Assembly: GCF_048544455.1 (NCBI RefSeq) | Contig: NC_133529.1 | Coordinates: 61,078,271-61,142,270 of the forward strand | Direction of reading: 5' to 3' | Length of the DNA stretch: 64,000 nt | From: Silene latifolia | Lineage: Eukaryota; Streptophyta; Magnoliopsida; Caryophyllales; Caryophyllaceae | Shown: piece by piece, positions 20,406 through 32,191 of the stretch | Numbering within the stretch: the stretch's first letter is position 1 | Layout of the letters: every line of letters begins with the position of its first letter | Notes under the pieces: model-generated | What the model was told of the DNA's origin: nothing | Seen by the model: the letters and a program-made list of their open reading frames with translations, nothing else | Database searches by the model: none | Position numbers and translations under genes: made by a program

Positions 20406-22805
20406 TGTGGACGCGAGCCCACGGGGGCGCTTGGGAAAAGAACAAGCGTTTGCATTTGTGGAGTCGCCACCAATTTATTGTGGAAAATTGGAAACTGTTC
20501 GAATACCTCATGCCATATCAAGACACAAAGTAGTGACATGAACACCAAGAACTCGTTACCCTTAGCATTCTATGTCTAGAATGACTCTCGTGGATGCGAA
20601 TGAACACGGATGTTCACAGAGATCTGGAGTAAGGGGTGAGGGTACGTATTAGGAAGCTCTTTTGATCGAACACCTAATCCCGCCCGCCTCGATAGCGGCC
20701 TCTACTAATGATTAAGGAAATTGTCTATACTCGATATATTGTCGATTATATGCATGCAATGCAACATCCAATAAATTAATCCTAGCATGTGAGAATTAAC
20801 TAAGTCAGTTATCATGTAATTTAACATGCAATAATGTCGAGATAGAGATTTAAGCTCAATTACATGTGATAGCAAACAAGCAATACAATAAAAGAAACAC
20901 GATAAAAATACAATATAGAAAATTACAATAATTACAATGGGATTAAATGATTTATATCGAAAATACATTTAAAACGGATGGTTTGAGAAAAGAATAAACA
21001 AATGAATTGACGAACAGGAATTAGGGTGATAATACAATTAATAGTAAACTAATACGTAGTTAATAACTAGGTCAAGGCAAAACGGGAGTTCAGGGACAGA
21101 AATCAACCAGGAACAGGCGCAGCAGAGCTGCGTCCTTTAGAAGAGGCGCAGCAGTTGTTGCGTCTGTTCCTTGGCTCAGTTCTGGCTGTGAAGCCGGAAT
21201 TGCGAGTTGTTAATACTCGTTGGTGAATTTAATGGTTAATTATAAACAATCGACTCGGATGAAAGTGATTAGCAAGTTATTTACATATGATCAATGGCCA
21301 TAAAAGCGATAAACATGGATGAAAAATAGTTAGAACGAATTAATTGCAAGATTAATAAGATTAATTAATAAATTAATAAACTAAACAAATTAATTAGACT
21401 AAACAGATTATTAATGATGGATTAATGATGCTGACGATAAAAAGGTGAAAAATATATCAATGACGAATTCCAGAGACTCAATATTGATGAATCGAACCTC
21501 TAAGAACCGAATTTGATTTTAATGACGAAAACCCGCAAATATGAATTACTTGGGATTTAATTCGGGATATTAATGACGAATTAATTACTAAAGATGATTA
21601 ATGATATGTTAGAATTATCATGCTAAAGTTATTATATCAAAGAAACAAAGAACAAACGAAAACACAGAAAACACAGAAAAAAGAACAAATTAACAAAAGA
21701 CGAAGGAAGAAGAAAGGAAGCAGGTACTGCAGCAGCCTCACGAAGAGGCGCAGCAGGTGTTGCGTCCCTTCGAAGAGGCGCAGCAGTTGCTGCGTCCTCT
21801 CTCAACGTCTGTCTTCTGGTAATTCGTAAAAAAGGATTTAAACATGGTTTTAGAAATCGGTTTTAGAAATACTTTCGACATAAATCTTACAATATCGATA
21901 CAAAAATAAAGAACAATAAATAAAATAGGGATTTACACCCTCAGACTTACATGTTTGACGAAACGAGATGAACTAAGTATACGTTTAGTGATGCTCGACT
22001 CGAATGTAGACGAAAGTGCCCTCGTAAGAGGAAATTAAACAGATTGATTAAAGTTGATTATTGTGGAGTTGGTCAAATTGGTAGGTCATGCAAAACGAGG
22101 CTGGTACTCAGAAGGATCCGAGCTTACCTGGTCGAAAGTTCAAGCACGTAGACGCCAAAAAGTAAGAACGTGGTCTAGAATGCAAAGGGAGAAGAGAAGG
22201 ACGGACACTCGCGTGAGAAATATGAGGACCGAAGGCTCTATTTATACTAATCACACGGAGGAAGTAGGGTTTTCGGAGAAACTTTGGAAGTGAATCTCGA
22301 AAAGATATGAAAAGATACGAAAAATACGCAGAAAAGGACTTGGGAAGAGGCGCAACGGGCACTGCGTCTCTTGGAAGAGGAGCAGCACCTGCTGTGTCCT
22401 TTGCCAAGTGGTTTCCTCCTGCGGAAGAAAGATTTCCGTGTTTTGGTTATGGAATAACGGATTAATCTTGTTTTCCTTAATATTTTGTGTGAATATTACG
22501 GGAAATTATTTGCCAAAGATTAAAAGATTGTAAAATATGGAATAGAAATATCCGGAACATTCCAGAACATTCTGACTCGGTTTTAGAAAATGAAGACAGT
22601 TTTTTGACCCGGACTCCAAATGTACTCTAATTATTGCCAAAACGACCGTATCGGCACGTAGATGACATTTAAGAGGTAGACACAAGTATTTGAGCTATCA
22701 CTTGACGATAAACTTACGAACTGTCATAAATCGTTCCGCGTACCAAACATGCGGCCCAATCATCACCGGGTGGTTTGCGGGAGGTGCAGAAATGAGGTAT
22801 CTACA
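20406..22805 (-). repeat. Tat-lineage 5' LTR
   Basis: 2.4 kb, TG...CA. It holds six palindrome-like GGCGCAGCAG-TGCGTC units in three pairs (21117-21164, 21747-21796, 22349-22398) and AT-rich DNA between. The pair nearest the minus-strand start is the most diverged. No gene. Confidence 0.7.
21117..22398. repeat. Paired palindromes GGCGCAGCAG...TGCGTC in the Tat LTR
   Basis: Units at 21117, 21145, 21747, 21777, 22349 and 22379. The best is GGCGCAGCAGTTGCTGCGTC. Members of a pair start 28-30 bases apart, usually after GAAGA. The arms CGCAGCA and TGCTGCG can pair. Pairs are about 600 bases apart. Confidence 0.7.
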
Positions 22806-24561
22806 CACATCCAAACATTAAAGCACACAAAATCAAGTAATGGATGCATCTACAAAAGAATAGCCACTTTCCTCATCTAAGTGGCGGAAATTATCTACAA
22901 GGGAAGCAATTCAAGGGTACACACTCCTTCATAGATGCAATTTCTTCAAACTACTAAGCCTAGAATGATACCAATAAATCACCTCCAAGTTGTGTCAAGC
23001 TAGGGTACCTTTGTCCTCAATCGTTAAATACTTTTGTCAAGAATAGACTCTCTATGGTGTTAGAAACACTGGAGGATCGCGGAATTCCCCCTCTTGCCTA
23101 GACAAGAAGAAGGGTCGTCCCCTCTCTACCATGCACAAAAATGGATATGATGGATAAAGGGATCGATAGTATTTGAGTTTCATTTTGGGAGTTTGCCTTT
23201 GTTGTTGTTTTTCCCCCCAATTTCTTGTGGCATATAACATTTGAGAACAATTTCTTTTGCCATTTCTTTTGATTTTTGGCATTTCAATACTTGACAACTT
23301 TCAACTTTTTGCATTTTCTTTTGAACATTTTCAAAGCCACCCCATATGTAGTGAGGGTGTCTTTTATTTGAAGCATAGGAGTTCTTATTTTTGCTCCTCT
23401 TTTCTTTTGATGCATTTTGCAAACTTTTTGTTTTTCTTTTCTTTTCATTTCTTGAACTCAAATATGAACAATTTCTTGTGCCCATTCCCTTTGATGACAA
23501 AATGTATGGTAGAACATGGATGAATGATGGTTGCATGGTTTCAAGGGTCACCTTGGAATAAACGGTAGCCAAGGAGTTATCATACCACAAGGTACTCTTG
23601 ACTAGGCCTTAATCCATGGGTCAAAGGATACTAGCATGACACATCCTAGAGTGCTTTACAAGTATTCTAACAAGCAAAGTCTTAAGAAGAAAAAGCATCT
23701 AGTAGGGCCTATATACACTTGTCAAGCTTCCCAAATAGACGGTTTCACAAAATTTTTCTAACATGCAAACTACGTGCCATGATGCAACTAACATTTATAC
23801 ATCCTAATGCATATGATTCTTACCAACTAGTATGCCAAATAAACTAAATACAAGCCCTAAATTCACATTGTTTATACCGCATCAATCAAAATAAACCCAC
23901 ATAGTCATGAACATAAAGAGGAAAAAGGAGATTGGAAATATCATACCATGCGGTCTTCAATATCCTCATGTCTCGGATGTGGCGTAGTCGATCAATGTGA
24001 ACAAGGATGAACAAACACAATATATACAATTCTACACTAAAAAGGAAATGAACGTGTTTTTGGATTTTCAATTTTTCAATTTTTTTGGATTTTTAAATAA
24101 AAGTCAAGTTAGAATTTCCCATCCCCACACTAGTATGGGCATTGTCCTCAATGGCCAATACGATAGGAAATTATGCAAGCATGATGCATGATTTCTAAAC
24201 TAAATGCAAACTATACTAAGCTACACTACATGATACATGGGTTTTTGTTATGGCGGAGAGTGTAATTTAGATTACCTCCCGATGCGTATGCATGGACTTC
24301 CCCAAACCAAAATAGACATTATTTCTAACGTCTTGAATTTCGGGGTAGTTCATGCACACGGAATGCAATGCATGAAACTACAAATTGTCATTTTGGATTT
24401 TTCAAATTGGGAACAATAAAAAGAACACCTTAATGAAGCCAAGGTGTTAGTCCTCCATGTTGCTAGGACTCCTCAACAAATGATCAAAATACAATAAAGA
24501 AAACAAAAGAAGTAGACAAACCATAAGAGGGGTGAAAGAATGTAGGAGCCTCCACGGTTTG
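22806..24561 (-). other. Element C 3' spacer, partial
   Basis: Homologous to element B 8400-10170, including the stretch with CACTGGAGGATCGCGG and the T-rich block 23170-23460. No gene. Cut at the left by the Tat LTR. Confidence 0.65.
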
Positions 24562-26164
24562 CTAATCCTCCATCATATCATCATTATCATTATCATTATC
24601 TTCCTCCATAGAAGTGGAATCATCTCCACTCCCACTTTCACTTCCTTGCTCTTCCTCACTTTCTTCTTTTTCCTCTTCTTGAGCATCTTCTTCTTGTTGA
24701 CCCGCTTCTTGAACCTCTTGTTCTTCACCTTCTTCATCAACACCCTCATCAACAATCTCCTCTCCACCCGGTCTTCCACCACTAGAGGTGCTAGGAAAGA
24801 ATACTTCCCTATCCGCCCAACTAGGCAAAGGACACGATGGATCAAGAAGTCCTTGCCTAGCTAGATGTAGAAGGGGCGGATATTGGGCCTTGTAAGCATG
24901 TACTTTATCCGTGTAAGCTTGCTTATGCATTTCCCTCATGAGTAGAGTCAAGTAATCATTTCCTACCTCGACATTCTTGGGTTTGAACTCGTGATACTCA
25001 AATGGGTAGGGTGGTGTGACAATGGAGGAGGAGGGCTCTTCAATCTCGCCTCTTTGTTGTTGCATAATGTACTCGGTCTCCTCGGAGAGTGGAAGAAGAT
25101 AGTTGGGTCGGTGAACACTCAATCGGCCAATCTTTGAAGGCAAAGTGAAGGACCCAGCTTCTTTGGTTAACCACCCATATTTGGTGTCAAGAGGAGCATG
25201 CTTGACCCATGTAAACTTGTGAATCATGGTGTCCATATCAATGAGATGACCTCCTTTGACCGCCACATAAGTGTTATCTTTGTTGAAGTTTGGGTCAAAG
25301 TGCTTGGCCAAATAGGTACTAGTCCTCCATTTACAATAAAAGCGGTGCCCTCTTTACCACAATCGACATTAAGCCATCTTTCAACCAAAAGTCTTAGAGC
25401 ATTATATGGCTTAGTAAATTCCCTTCCTATGTTCAAGGCCGACTCAAGAAGAACAAAATCGAGCTTGGTAAGATGATTAGTGCCATTTCTTGCTATCAAA
25501 GTATTCCCAATGACCTTGTGCCACACTCTAATGCCCGGATGGTTGACTAATAGAGCACGACAATCATGAAAGCGCACAAATTTCTTTCCGGAAATTGCCT
25601 CCCAAAGAGGAGCGGGGTCATACTTTTCGGGGATCTTTTGGTAGTACGGGGTATCACTAGGCTTAAAATCTTACTCAATTCACCAAAAGTGATTCGTCTA
25701 TTCACATTTGCAAGACGAAACTCGATATGGGTTCTAGTTTCCACCCTTGTAACTTTCAAGGAACTCAAAAATTCCAATGTGAGGGAGGGGTATGTCAATT
25801 CTTTCATGGTAAACAATTTACCCAATCCCATAGTCTCAAAGAAGGTTTTGGTTTGTTCAAGAACACCCAACTTTGACAAAGCATCTTCACAAATAAATTT
25901 TGTAGGCAAAATGGTCTTCTTAGCAAAGTGAATGAATTTCTCCCTATGAGAGTCGGAAGTGAAAATTACCTCCGGATATTTAGATAATTGCTCAATGACC
26001 GGAGTTGTTGATGTTGTAGCTTCCATAGGGAGACCTTGTTGAACCTCCAACCTTGCCTCATGAACTACCAATGCCTTAGACACTTGTTTTGCTTGAAGTG
26101 CTTGTTGCCTTTTTGAAAGTGTCTTCTTTGGGGGTGCCTTGTTACCTCCTTTAGTTCTTGCCAT
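24562..26164 (-). pseudogene. Element C ORF1, two frameshifts
   Basis: Starts MARTKGGNKAPPKK at 26164, like element B. The first frame runs to about 25660 (ITFGELSKILSL), the second to about 25315 (FHDCRALLVNHPGIRVWHKV, ALNIGREFTKPYNALRLLVE), and the third to TAG at 24562 (AKHFDPNFNKDN to an acidic tail ending DDMMED). The acidic tail is richer in Glu than in B. All family blocks are present, so the damage is recent. Confidence 0.8.
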
Positions 26165-26471
26165 TGTTGATTACACCAAAGAAAGATTGAAATATTCAAT
26201 TTCTAGTTATGCCCAAATCGATTTAAGATGAAAGAATGTTGCTTTGTATCTTGAAAATCGACTCAAAGGTTGAAGATTTTGGTGTTTAAATCAATTGTTG
26301 TTGCAAAAGGAGTGATTAATTTTTTTGTTGTGAGGAAGTTTGGATTTGATTTTGTTGAATTTGGTTGAGGAAATTTTTTTTGGTTGATGTAGAGGATGAG
26401 GGTTTTATGGGGTTTTTGGGTTTAGGGTAGTGTTTGAATGTAGAAGAAATGAAAATGAATGAGGGAAGGGG
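26165..26471 (-). promoter_or_regulatory. Putative ORF1 5' leader (element C)
   Basis: Minus-strand A/C-rich leader matching that of element B in place and style. No ORF. Confidence 0.4.
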
Positions 26472-26479
26472 TTTTAAAA
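26472..26479 (-). promoter_or_regulatory. TATA-like box before ORF1 (element C)
   Basis: Minus-strand CTTTTAAAACCCCTTCCC, corresponding to TTTAAAAACCCCTCCC of element B, directly downstream (minus sense) of the motif array. Confidence 0.45.
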
Positions 26480-26507
26480 GGCCCGTTAACTTTGAAAACA
26501 GCAGCAG

Positions 26508-26870
26508 GGACGAGCGAATTAGGGTCTGGGACGCTCGGATTCTGCACGATTTGCTTCAGGAAAAGACGCTATGGGACAAGCGTCTTTATTCAAAGACGAG
26601 CGGATTCTTCAATGTGAGACGAGCGGATTCTTTGAAAGACGCTCGGATTCTGTTACAGGGTGATTCCTTAAATTTCAACAGCATAAAGACGAGCATCTTC
26701 TCTGCAAGACGAGCGTCTTGTTTCAGACGAGCGGATTCTTCACTAGGACGCTCGGATTCTGGGACAGACCATTTTCTTGAATTCCACAGCTCATCCAGAC
26801 GAGCGTCTGGTGACATAGGACGCTCGGATTCATCATGACGAGCGGATTCCCTGTCGAGACGCTCGGATTC
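26508..26870. repeat. Internal CG-N2-CG array (element C)
   Basis: About a dozen sites, mostly GACGAGCGGATT, GACGCTCGGATT and GACGAGCGTC. The centre is AG or CT here, where element B mainly has GG. Spacers do not align with those of B, but number and position of the array are kept. Confidence 0.75.
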
Positions 26871-27212
26871 CTCCCTGTCCGCACGGATTCAGGTCCATCC
26901 GTGGGTACTGCATAACCCGTATCATTTCCATCCTTCAATTCTTGTGTTCTTCATTGTGGGGGCACTACAAAGGCATGAATAGCCTAGCTAATTGCTATCC
27001 TCATACTAAGTCAAAGCACTACACATCAATAAAATCATAAGTCCCTTCCTCACTTCTCTCAAAATGATGAATATTTTGATCAAGGCATAAAAATATAAAT
27101 CCAAAAATGACAAAAATGCAATGTAAAAATTGAAATGCAAGTTAGGGAGTTAGAATATTTACAAATGGTGGTTTAGGGAGGACTCCACCAAACTCTCATC
27201 CAATGTGAGATG
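26871..27212 (-). other. Spacer between protease and ORF1 array (element C)
   Basis: Noncoding, homologous to 12447-12796. Confidence 0.5.
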
Positions 27213-30020
27213 TCATGGGGGCATGTTCAAGGTGTTGTTGATGTTACTCAACACCTTGAAGAAGTAGTCAAAAGCTTGTTCATTATCATGATAAAGATCC
27301 TCAATAGGTCTTTGCACTTGTTGTTCTCCATGATGGTCTAGGTTCATAGCATTACCAATGTAGGGATTGAATATCCCTTCGAACTCATCATCCCAAAGAC
27401 CACAAACTTCGTCTACTTGATCATTAAAAATTTCTTGAGTTGATAGAGACAACTCTCCTTCTTTCTTGTTTTGGCCAATGAGGCCATCTTCTTCACTTGT
27501 CATGGGTGAGCTTTTCAAGCTCTCTTTGTTGCTATTCCTTTGCTCTTTGAATGGAGCATCATCAACTTTCTTTTTCCATTGAAATTCCGATTTCTTCCTA
27601 TCATCCTTCCGGCTATAGTGATCAACCATAAAGCATGGTTCATGCAAACGGGGAGCTCTCATGGTCTTGTCAAGAATGAAAGTTATGGTCTCGTCTCCCT
27701 CTTGTAGAGTAAGCTCTCCGTGCTTCACATCTATCACCGCACCCGCGGTGTGCAAGAAAGGTCTACCGAGAATGATCGGAATGTTGGAGTCTTCTTCCAT
27801 GTCAACGATGACAAAGTCCACCGGGATGAAGAATTTGCCGATTCTCACGGGAACATCTTCTCATATCCCCAATGGTGTCTTCGTCGATCTATCGGCCATT
27901 TGGAGTGTGATGTTGGTACATTTAAGCTCTCCCATCCCTAGCCTTTTACTAACCGAATATGGCATAACACTCACGCTTGCTCCTAGATCACACAAAGCCT
28001 TGTTGATCGTGGTGTCGCCAATGGTACACGGTATTGAGAAGCTTCCCGGATCTTTAAGTTTTGGAGGTGAACTCCCTTGAAGGATTGCACTACTCACCTT
28101 AGTGAAGGCGATAGTTTCAAGCTTCCAGATCGACTTCTTTTTCGTAAGGATGTCCTTCATGTACTTTGCATAGGCCGGTACGTGATTAATTAATTTCGTG
28201 AAAGGAATCGAGACTTCCAAATTCTTCACAATTTCCATAAATTTCCCAAGTTGGTCATCGAACTTGGGCTTAGCTTGACGACTTGGGAATGGAAGTCTAA
28301 TCATGATGGGCTCTTTCTCCTTGGCCTTCTCTTCACTTTTCTTTGAAACTTTTTCTTTTGTTGATTCTCCTCCCTTGGAGTTTTGCACAACTCCTTCTTT
28401 GTCACTAACTTCCACAACTTCATCCTCAACTTGCTTCTTCGGTCCCTCATAACTCGTACCACTCCTCAAGTGAATGGCACTAACCGTTTCATGTCTTGGG
28501 GGATTACCTTGAGGTGGTAATTGCCCCTTTTGTCTTTGAGAGTTTGAAGATGCTAGTTGGGTCAATTGAGTTTCCAACATTTTTGTGTGGGCTAGGATGT
28601 TGTTGATGGTGATATCTTTTGCTTGACTATCCTTTTGCATTTGAGTGAAAAATTCTTGTTGATTGTTTTGCATTTGGAGGACCGCTTTTTGAACATCAAA
28701 ACCTTGGTCATTTTGTTGATTGTATGGAGTTTGACTTTGATAACCTTGGTTTTGGTTGTAAAAGGGTCTTTGATTTTGGTTTCCCATGGGAGGTGGGGTG
28801 TATGTTTGTTGAGGGTTTTGAACATTTTGGCTTTTGTATGAGAGATTTGGGTGGAATTTGGTGTTTTCATTGTAATAGTTGGAATAAGGGGTACCACTCT
28901 TGTATGCTTGAAAAGCATTCACTTGTTCATTTGTTCCCCTACATTCACTTTGGTCATGTCCCAAAGTTCCACAATTCTCACATATCCCACTTGGGATTGA
29001 TGAAGATGCTACCATGGCATTAACATGATGCTTTGGTGATTTTGAGGCTTCTTCAAGTTTAGCCATAGCCTTTTCAAACTTCAAGTTAACGGTATCAATA
29101 TGAGCACTAAGTTGAACACCTAATTGAGTAATAGAGTCCACTTCATGCTTTCCTCCTCTAGTAGCCTTGCGAGGTCTACTATATTGTGAATTATGGACCG
29201 CCATTTCCTCAATCTTGTTCCAAGTTTGATTATCGTCAACTTCGGTGAACATACCATTTGATCCCATGTTGAGAATGTTTCTTGAGTCTTCATAAAGACC
29301 GTTCCAAAATTGTTGTACCAAGAACCACTCACTAAGTCCATGATGAGGACATGAGCGACAAATTCCTTTGAACCGCTCCCAAGCTTCATACAAAGATTCT
29401 TCATCCCTTTGCTTAAAACCCGTAATTTGAGCTCTTAGCATGTTAGTCTTTTCCGGAGGGTATAATTTTTTGTAGAAAGCTAGAGCCAACTTCTTCCAAG
29501 AGTCAATTCCAAGAGTAGCCTTATCAAGGCCTTTCAACCATTGTTTTGCGGTGCCGATTAGAGAAAAAGAAAATAAGACCCATCGAATTTGGTCTTGAGT
29601 TACACCGGTTTGTGAAATCGCATCACAATAGTCACAAAAAGTCTCCATGTGAGAGTGAGGGTCTTCACTAGGCATGCCCCCAAATTGGCTTCTTTCGACT
29701 AATTGGATAAATGCGGATTTTGCAATGAAATTTCCGGTTAAGTGTTGTGGTGTGGGAGTACCATTGGGTAGGTTCTCCTCGGTTGGTACGGAATGTAATG
29801 AGAATTTAGGCATTGTGGGTTGATTTTGTGTTGGGTTTTGTGTTGGGTTCTCCTCACCTTCTCTTGTAAAAGGGTTGATGAACACAATATTGTTTGGTTG
29901 AATATCTACAACCTCACCAATACCTCTCAAAGTACCTCTAGCAAGTCTTCTATTGGTTGTCAAAGTCCTTTCAATTTCGTGATCAATGGGTAACAAGTTA
30001 CCTTGTGATCTTCTAGACAT
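27213..30020 (-). pseudogene. Element C gag-protease, single nonsense codon
   Basis: ATG at 30020 (MSRRSQGNLLPID), chosen because element D starts alike. One frame of 719 codons runs to TGA at about 27860. It then continues to 27213 in the same frame, so one Trp (TGG) to TGA change is the only lesion seen. Gag domain is at about residues 140-240, Asn/Gln-rich linkers follow, CCHC knuckle CENCGTLGHDQSEC near 340-355, protease DLGAS near 678. The second block RIGKFFIPVDFVIVD and ILGRPFLHTAGAV lies after the stop. No reverse transcriptase follows. Confidence 0.85.
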
Positions 30021-30135
30021 GCAAAATATCAAACAACTTGAAAACAATTAGAACAAACCTTGAGGAGTTTTACTTCCCCAAGGCAAAGAAAGACAACTAA
30101 TAACAATCTAAGAAAATCAAATCAAGTTAACACCG

Positions 30136-30152
30136 TCCCCGGCAACGGCACC
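30136..30152 (-). other. Primer binding site, tRNA-Asp type (element C)
   Basis: Plus-strand TCCCCGGCAACGGCACC(A): the minus strand matches the tRNA-Asp site except one base (TGGTGCC for TGGCGCC). Six bases from the LTR start at 30158. Confidence 0.8.
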
Positions 30153-30157
30153 ATTTT

Positions 30158-30450
30158 TGGTCGTACTCACTTGGAGGTTTAGTTTTCGGTTACTTGTCGT
30201 TAAGAGCACCTAGACCAAAACAATATTTATAAATTCACAAACAACTCTACAATTAGTAAAGAGGCAAGTAAAGGTCGGATCCCAAGGGACGGGTATTGAT
30301 GTAGGATTTTCGATTGCAAGTAGCGGTGTCTAGGGGTGTCACAATTTGGGGTTGAGATGAGAAGATCACTAAACTGAATAGCAATAAAAGTAAACAAGCG
30401 AGATAATTAGAACGAGATGTAAACAATTGATTGAAAGCACTAGGGTGTCA
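30158..30450 (-). repeat. Element C 5' LTR, first part
   Basis: Begins TGGTCGTACTC, then follows the element B LTR (AGTAAAGAGGCAAGTAAAGG, GGGTGTCA) up to 30450, where chromovirus coding sequence takes over. Confidence 0.8.
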
Positions 30451-30904
30451 CATAGTGGGCAAAGGCAAACTGAAGATGGATCTGAAGAAGATTGCCGCTA
30501 TCAAGGACTGGGGAACCCCAGGGAATGTGTCTGAGCTCCGCTCTTTCTTGGGGCTCGCAAACTACTATCGAAGATTTATCCGAGCGTACTCAAAAATTGC
30601 TTCCCCGCTCACCGACTTGTTGAAGAAGGATAATAAGTGGGAGTGGTCTATCTACAAGAAGAGGGCCTTTGAGAAGCTCAAGGAAGCGGTGGTACAGGAA
30701 CCGGTCTTGGCGTTGCCGGATATCACGAAGCCTTTTGAAGTTGAGACGGATGCATCTGATTACGCCCTCGGGGGGGTGCTACTCCAAGAGGGTCACCCTG
30801 TGGCTTTCGAGAGCAGAAAGTTTAATGGAGCCGAGACTCGTTATGCGGTACAAGAGAAAGAACTCCTAGCTATTGTTCATTGCTTGCGGGGATGGAGGCA
30901 TTAT
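30448..30904 (+). pseudogene. Chromovirus reverse transcriptase end and RNase H start
   Basis: Reads [20 protein letters not shown], then [13 protein letters not shown] (end of the RT/connection region), [15 protein letters not shown] (RNase H first Asp) and [12 protein letters not shown] (RNase H Glu). It stops in frame at RHY, where the copia element begins. The next part (LLGSKF) resumes in frame at 39646. Confidence 0.85.
30900..30904. repeat. Target site duplication ATTAT, left copy (copia)
   Basis: ATTAT precedes the LTR start TGTTGGG and follows the other LTR at 39641-39645. Confidence 0.9.
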
Positions 30905-32175
30905 TGTTGGGAAATGTGTCCTCAACAATAGTGCGATCACATGATTTAAATATCATTATTAAATCTCATTTTTAAGAATACATGTGGGATGTAATATTTT
31001 ACATGTCAACTGGTCCACACATATCGGTAATGATTGGCTGACTAGAGTTTGACATTACTGTCGTGCGACGGTGGTGATCAGTTGATCCCCTTAGGTCATA
31101 CCTATAGGGAAATACTCTTAATTGATTATTTAATTAATCGTATACCGATATGAGTTAATTAAATTGCTTAAAATTGACGGATGATTTTGTGAGTATAATT
31201 TACGTATCTTATTGTAAATATGATTAAATAAGACACGGTCTAAGTAATTGAATTATTTTATTACTTGGGTGAAATTATTGTTTAAAGAAACAATTGAAAC
31301 GGAATGAATAAATTATTATAAATACAGAATGTTGTAGTTTATAATTTGGAAACCATTTTGGTACAAGTAATTACGAATTACTAGTCGATTTTGTATATGA
31401 CATATTTTATGAGTATGTTGATTTTTAATATGTTAAAAATACATTACAATTTCATATGTCAAGTAACATGTCACATATGTTACAATTGACAAATGACAAA
31501 ATAAAATGGACCATCCATTTTATTTTGTATGTACCGAAATTTTAAGGAGTTAGTGGAATAAAATTGTGTTAATTGTTTAGTGGTAGACACAATGATAAAA
31601 GCTAACTAGTAGGCTTGCATGCCTAGCTTTTGAGAAGAGCGAAAACTAAAGGCATTGGGCATGCTACCCAAGGCCAATGTTTCGGCCACCCTAAGGAAAG
31701 AAAAGAGTTTTTCTTTTTCCAATTCATTCATTCATAATATACAACAATTTTTCTAGAGTAAGAAAATTAATATGTTCTCTACATCTTATGAGATTTCTAG
31801 AGAAATAAATCACAAAATTCCTCTTCTCTCAACCGAAATATATGAGAGAACAAAAATATTTTGTGTCATATTTTTAAGTAAGACTAATTTTAATACTAGA
31901 TCATATTATTTTAGTCTTTAAGATGTATTCCTTGGGTATATGCTTTTAGGAGGGATTCTATACTTGAATCCTTGTTCTTCCATTTGGAAAGCTCAAGAAC
32001 AAAAGAAAAGGAGATTTCTTTTGTGCCCATTTGAACCGAAATTTCAATGTAAGGATATGATTTCTTCTCTTTTATTATATTGTTTGCATGCATAAAATCC
32101 ACATTTAATTTTATGACAAATTAATTTTGACATATAAGAGTATGTTAGTATGTATATGAATCTACATTTCCTTCA
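30905..32175 (+). repeat. Copia 5' LTR
   Basis: TGTTGGGAAATGTGTCC to TTTCCTTCA. It has a TATA box (TATAAATA, 31317-31324). The 63-codon minus-strand ORF at 31911-32102 recurs in the other LTR and is not supported as a gene. Confidence 0.9.
31317..31324 (+). promoter_or_regulatory. TATA box in copia 5' LTR
   Basis: TATTATAAATACAG, about 412 bases into the LTR. The same sequence is in the 3' LTR at 38782-38789. Confidence 0.5.
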
Positions 32176-32178
32176 ATC

Positions 32179-32191
32179 GGTATCAAGAGCC
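32179..32191 (+). other. Copia primer binding site
   Basis: GGTATCAAGAGCC follows the LTR end. It resembles the usual TGGTATCAGAGCC complementary to initiator tRNA-Met, with one extra A. Confidence 0.65.

Larger units (their letters stand above)
18379..22805 (-). mobile_element. Tat-lineage Ty3/gypsy element, minus sense, gag to 5' LTR
   Basis: On the minus strand: LTR (22805-20406), primer site, leader, gag. Gag stops at the exact end of element A's LTR, so the pol part should lie left of the window. The LTR runs from TGTGGACGCG to GGTATCTACA on the plus strand. To its right the sequence joins element C internal DNA (CACATCCAAACATT), matching element B at about 8400. So this element inserted into C. 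Confidence 0.75.

Noticed and set aside
31911-32102. 63-codon minus-strand ORF, repeated at 39376-39567
   Set aside because: It lies in both copies of the copia LTR, shows no domain, and is preserved only because the LTRs are young.
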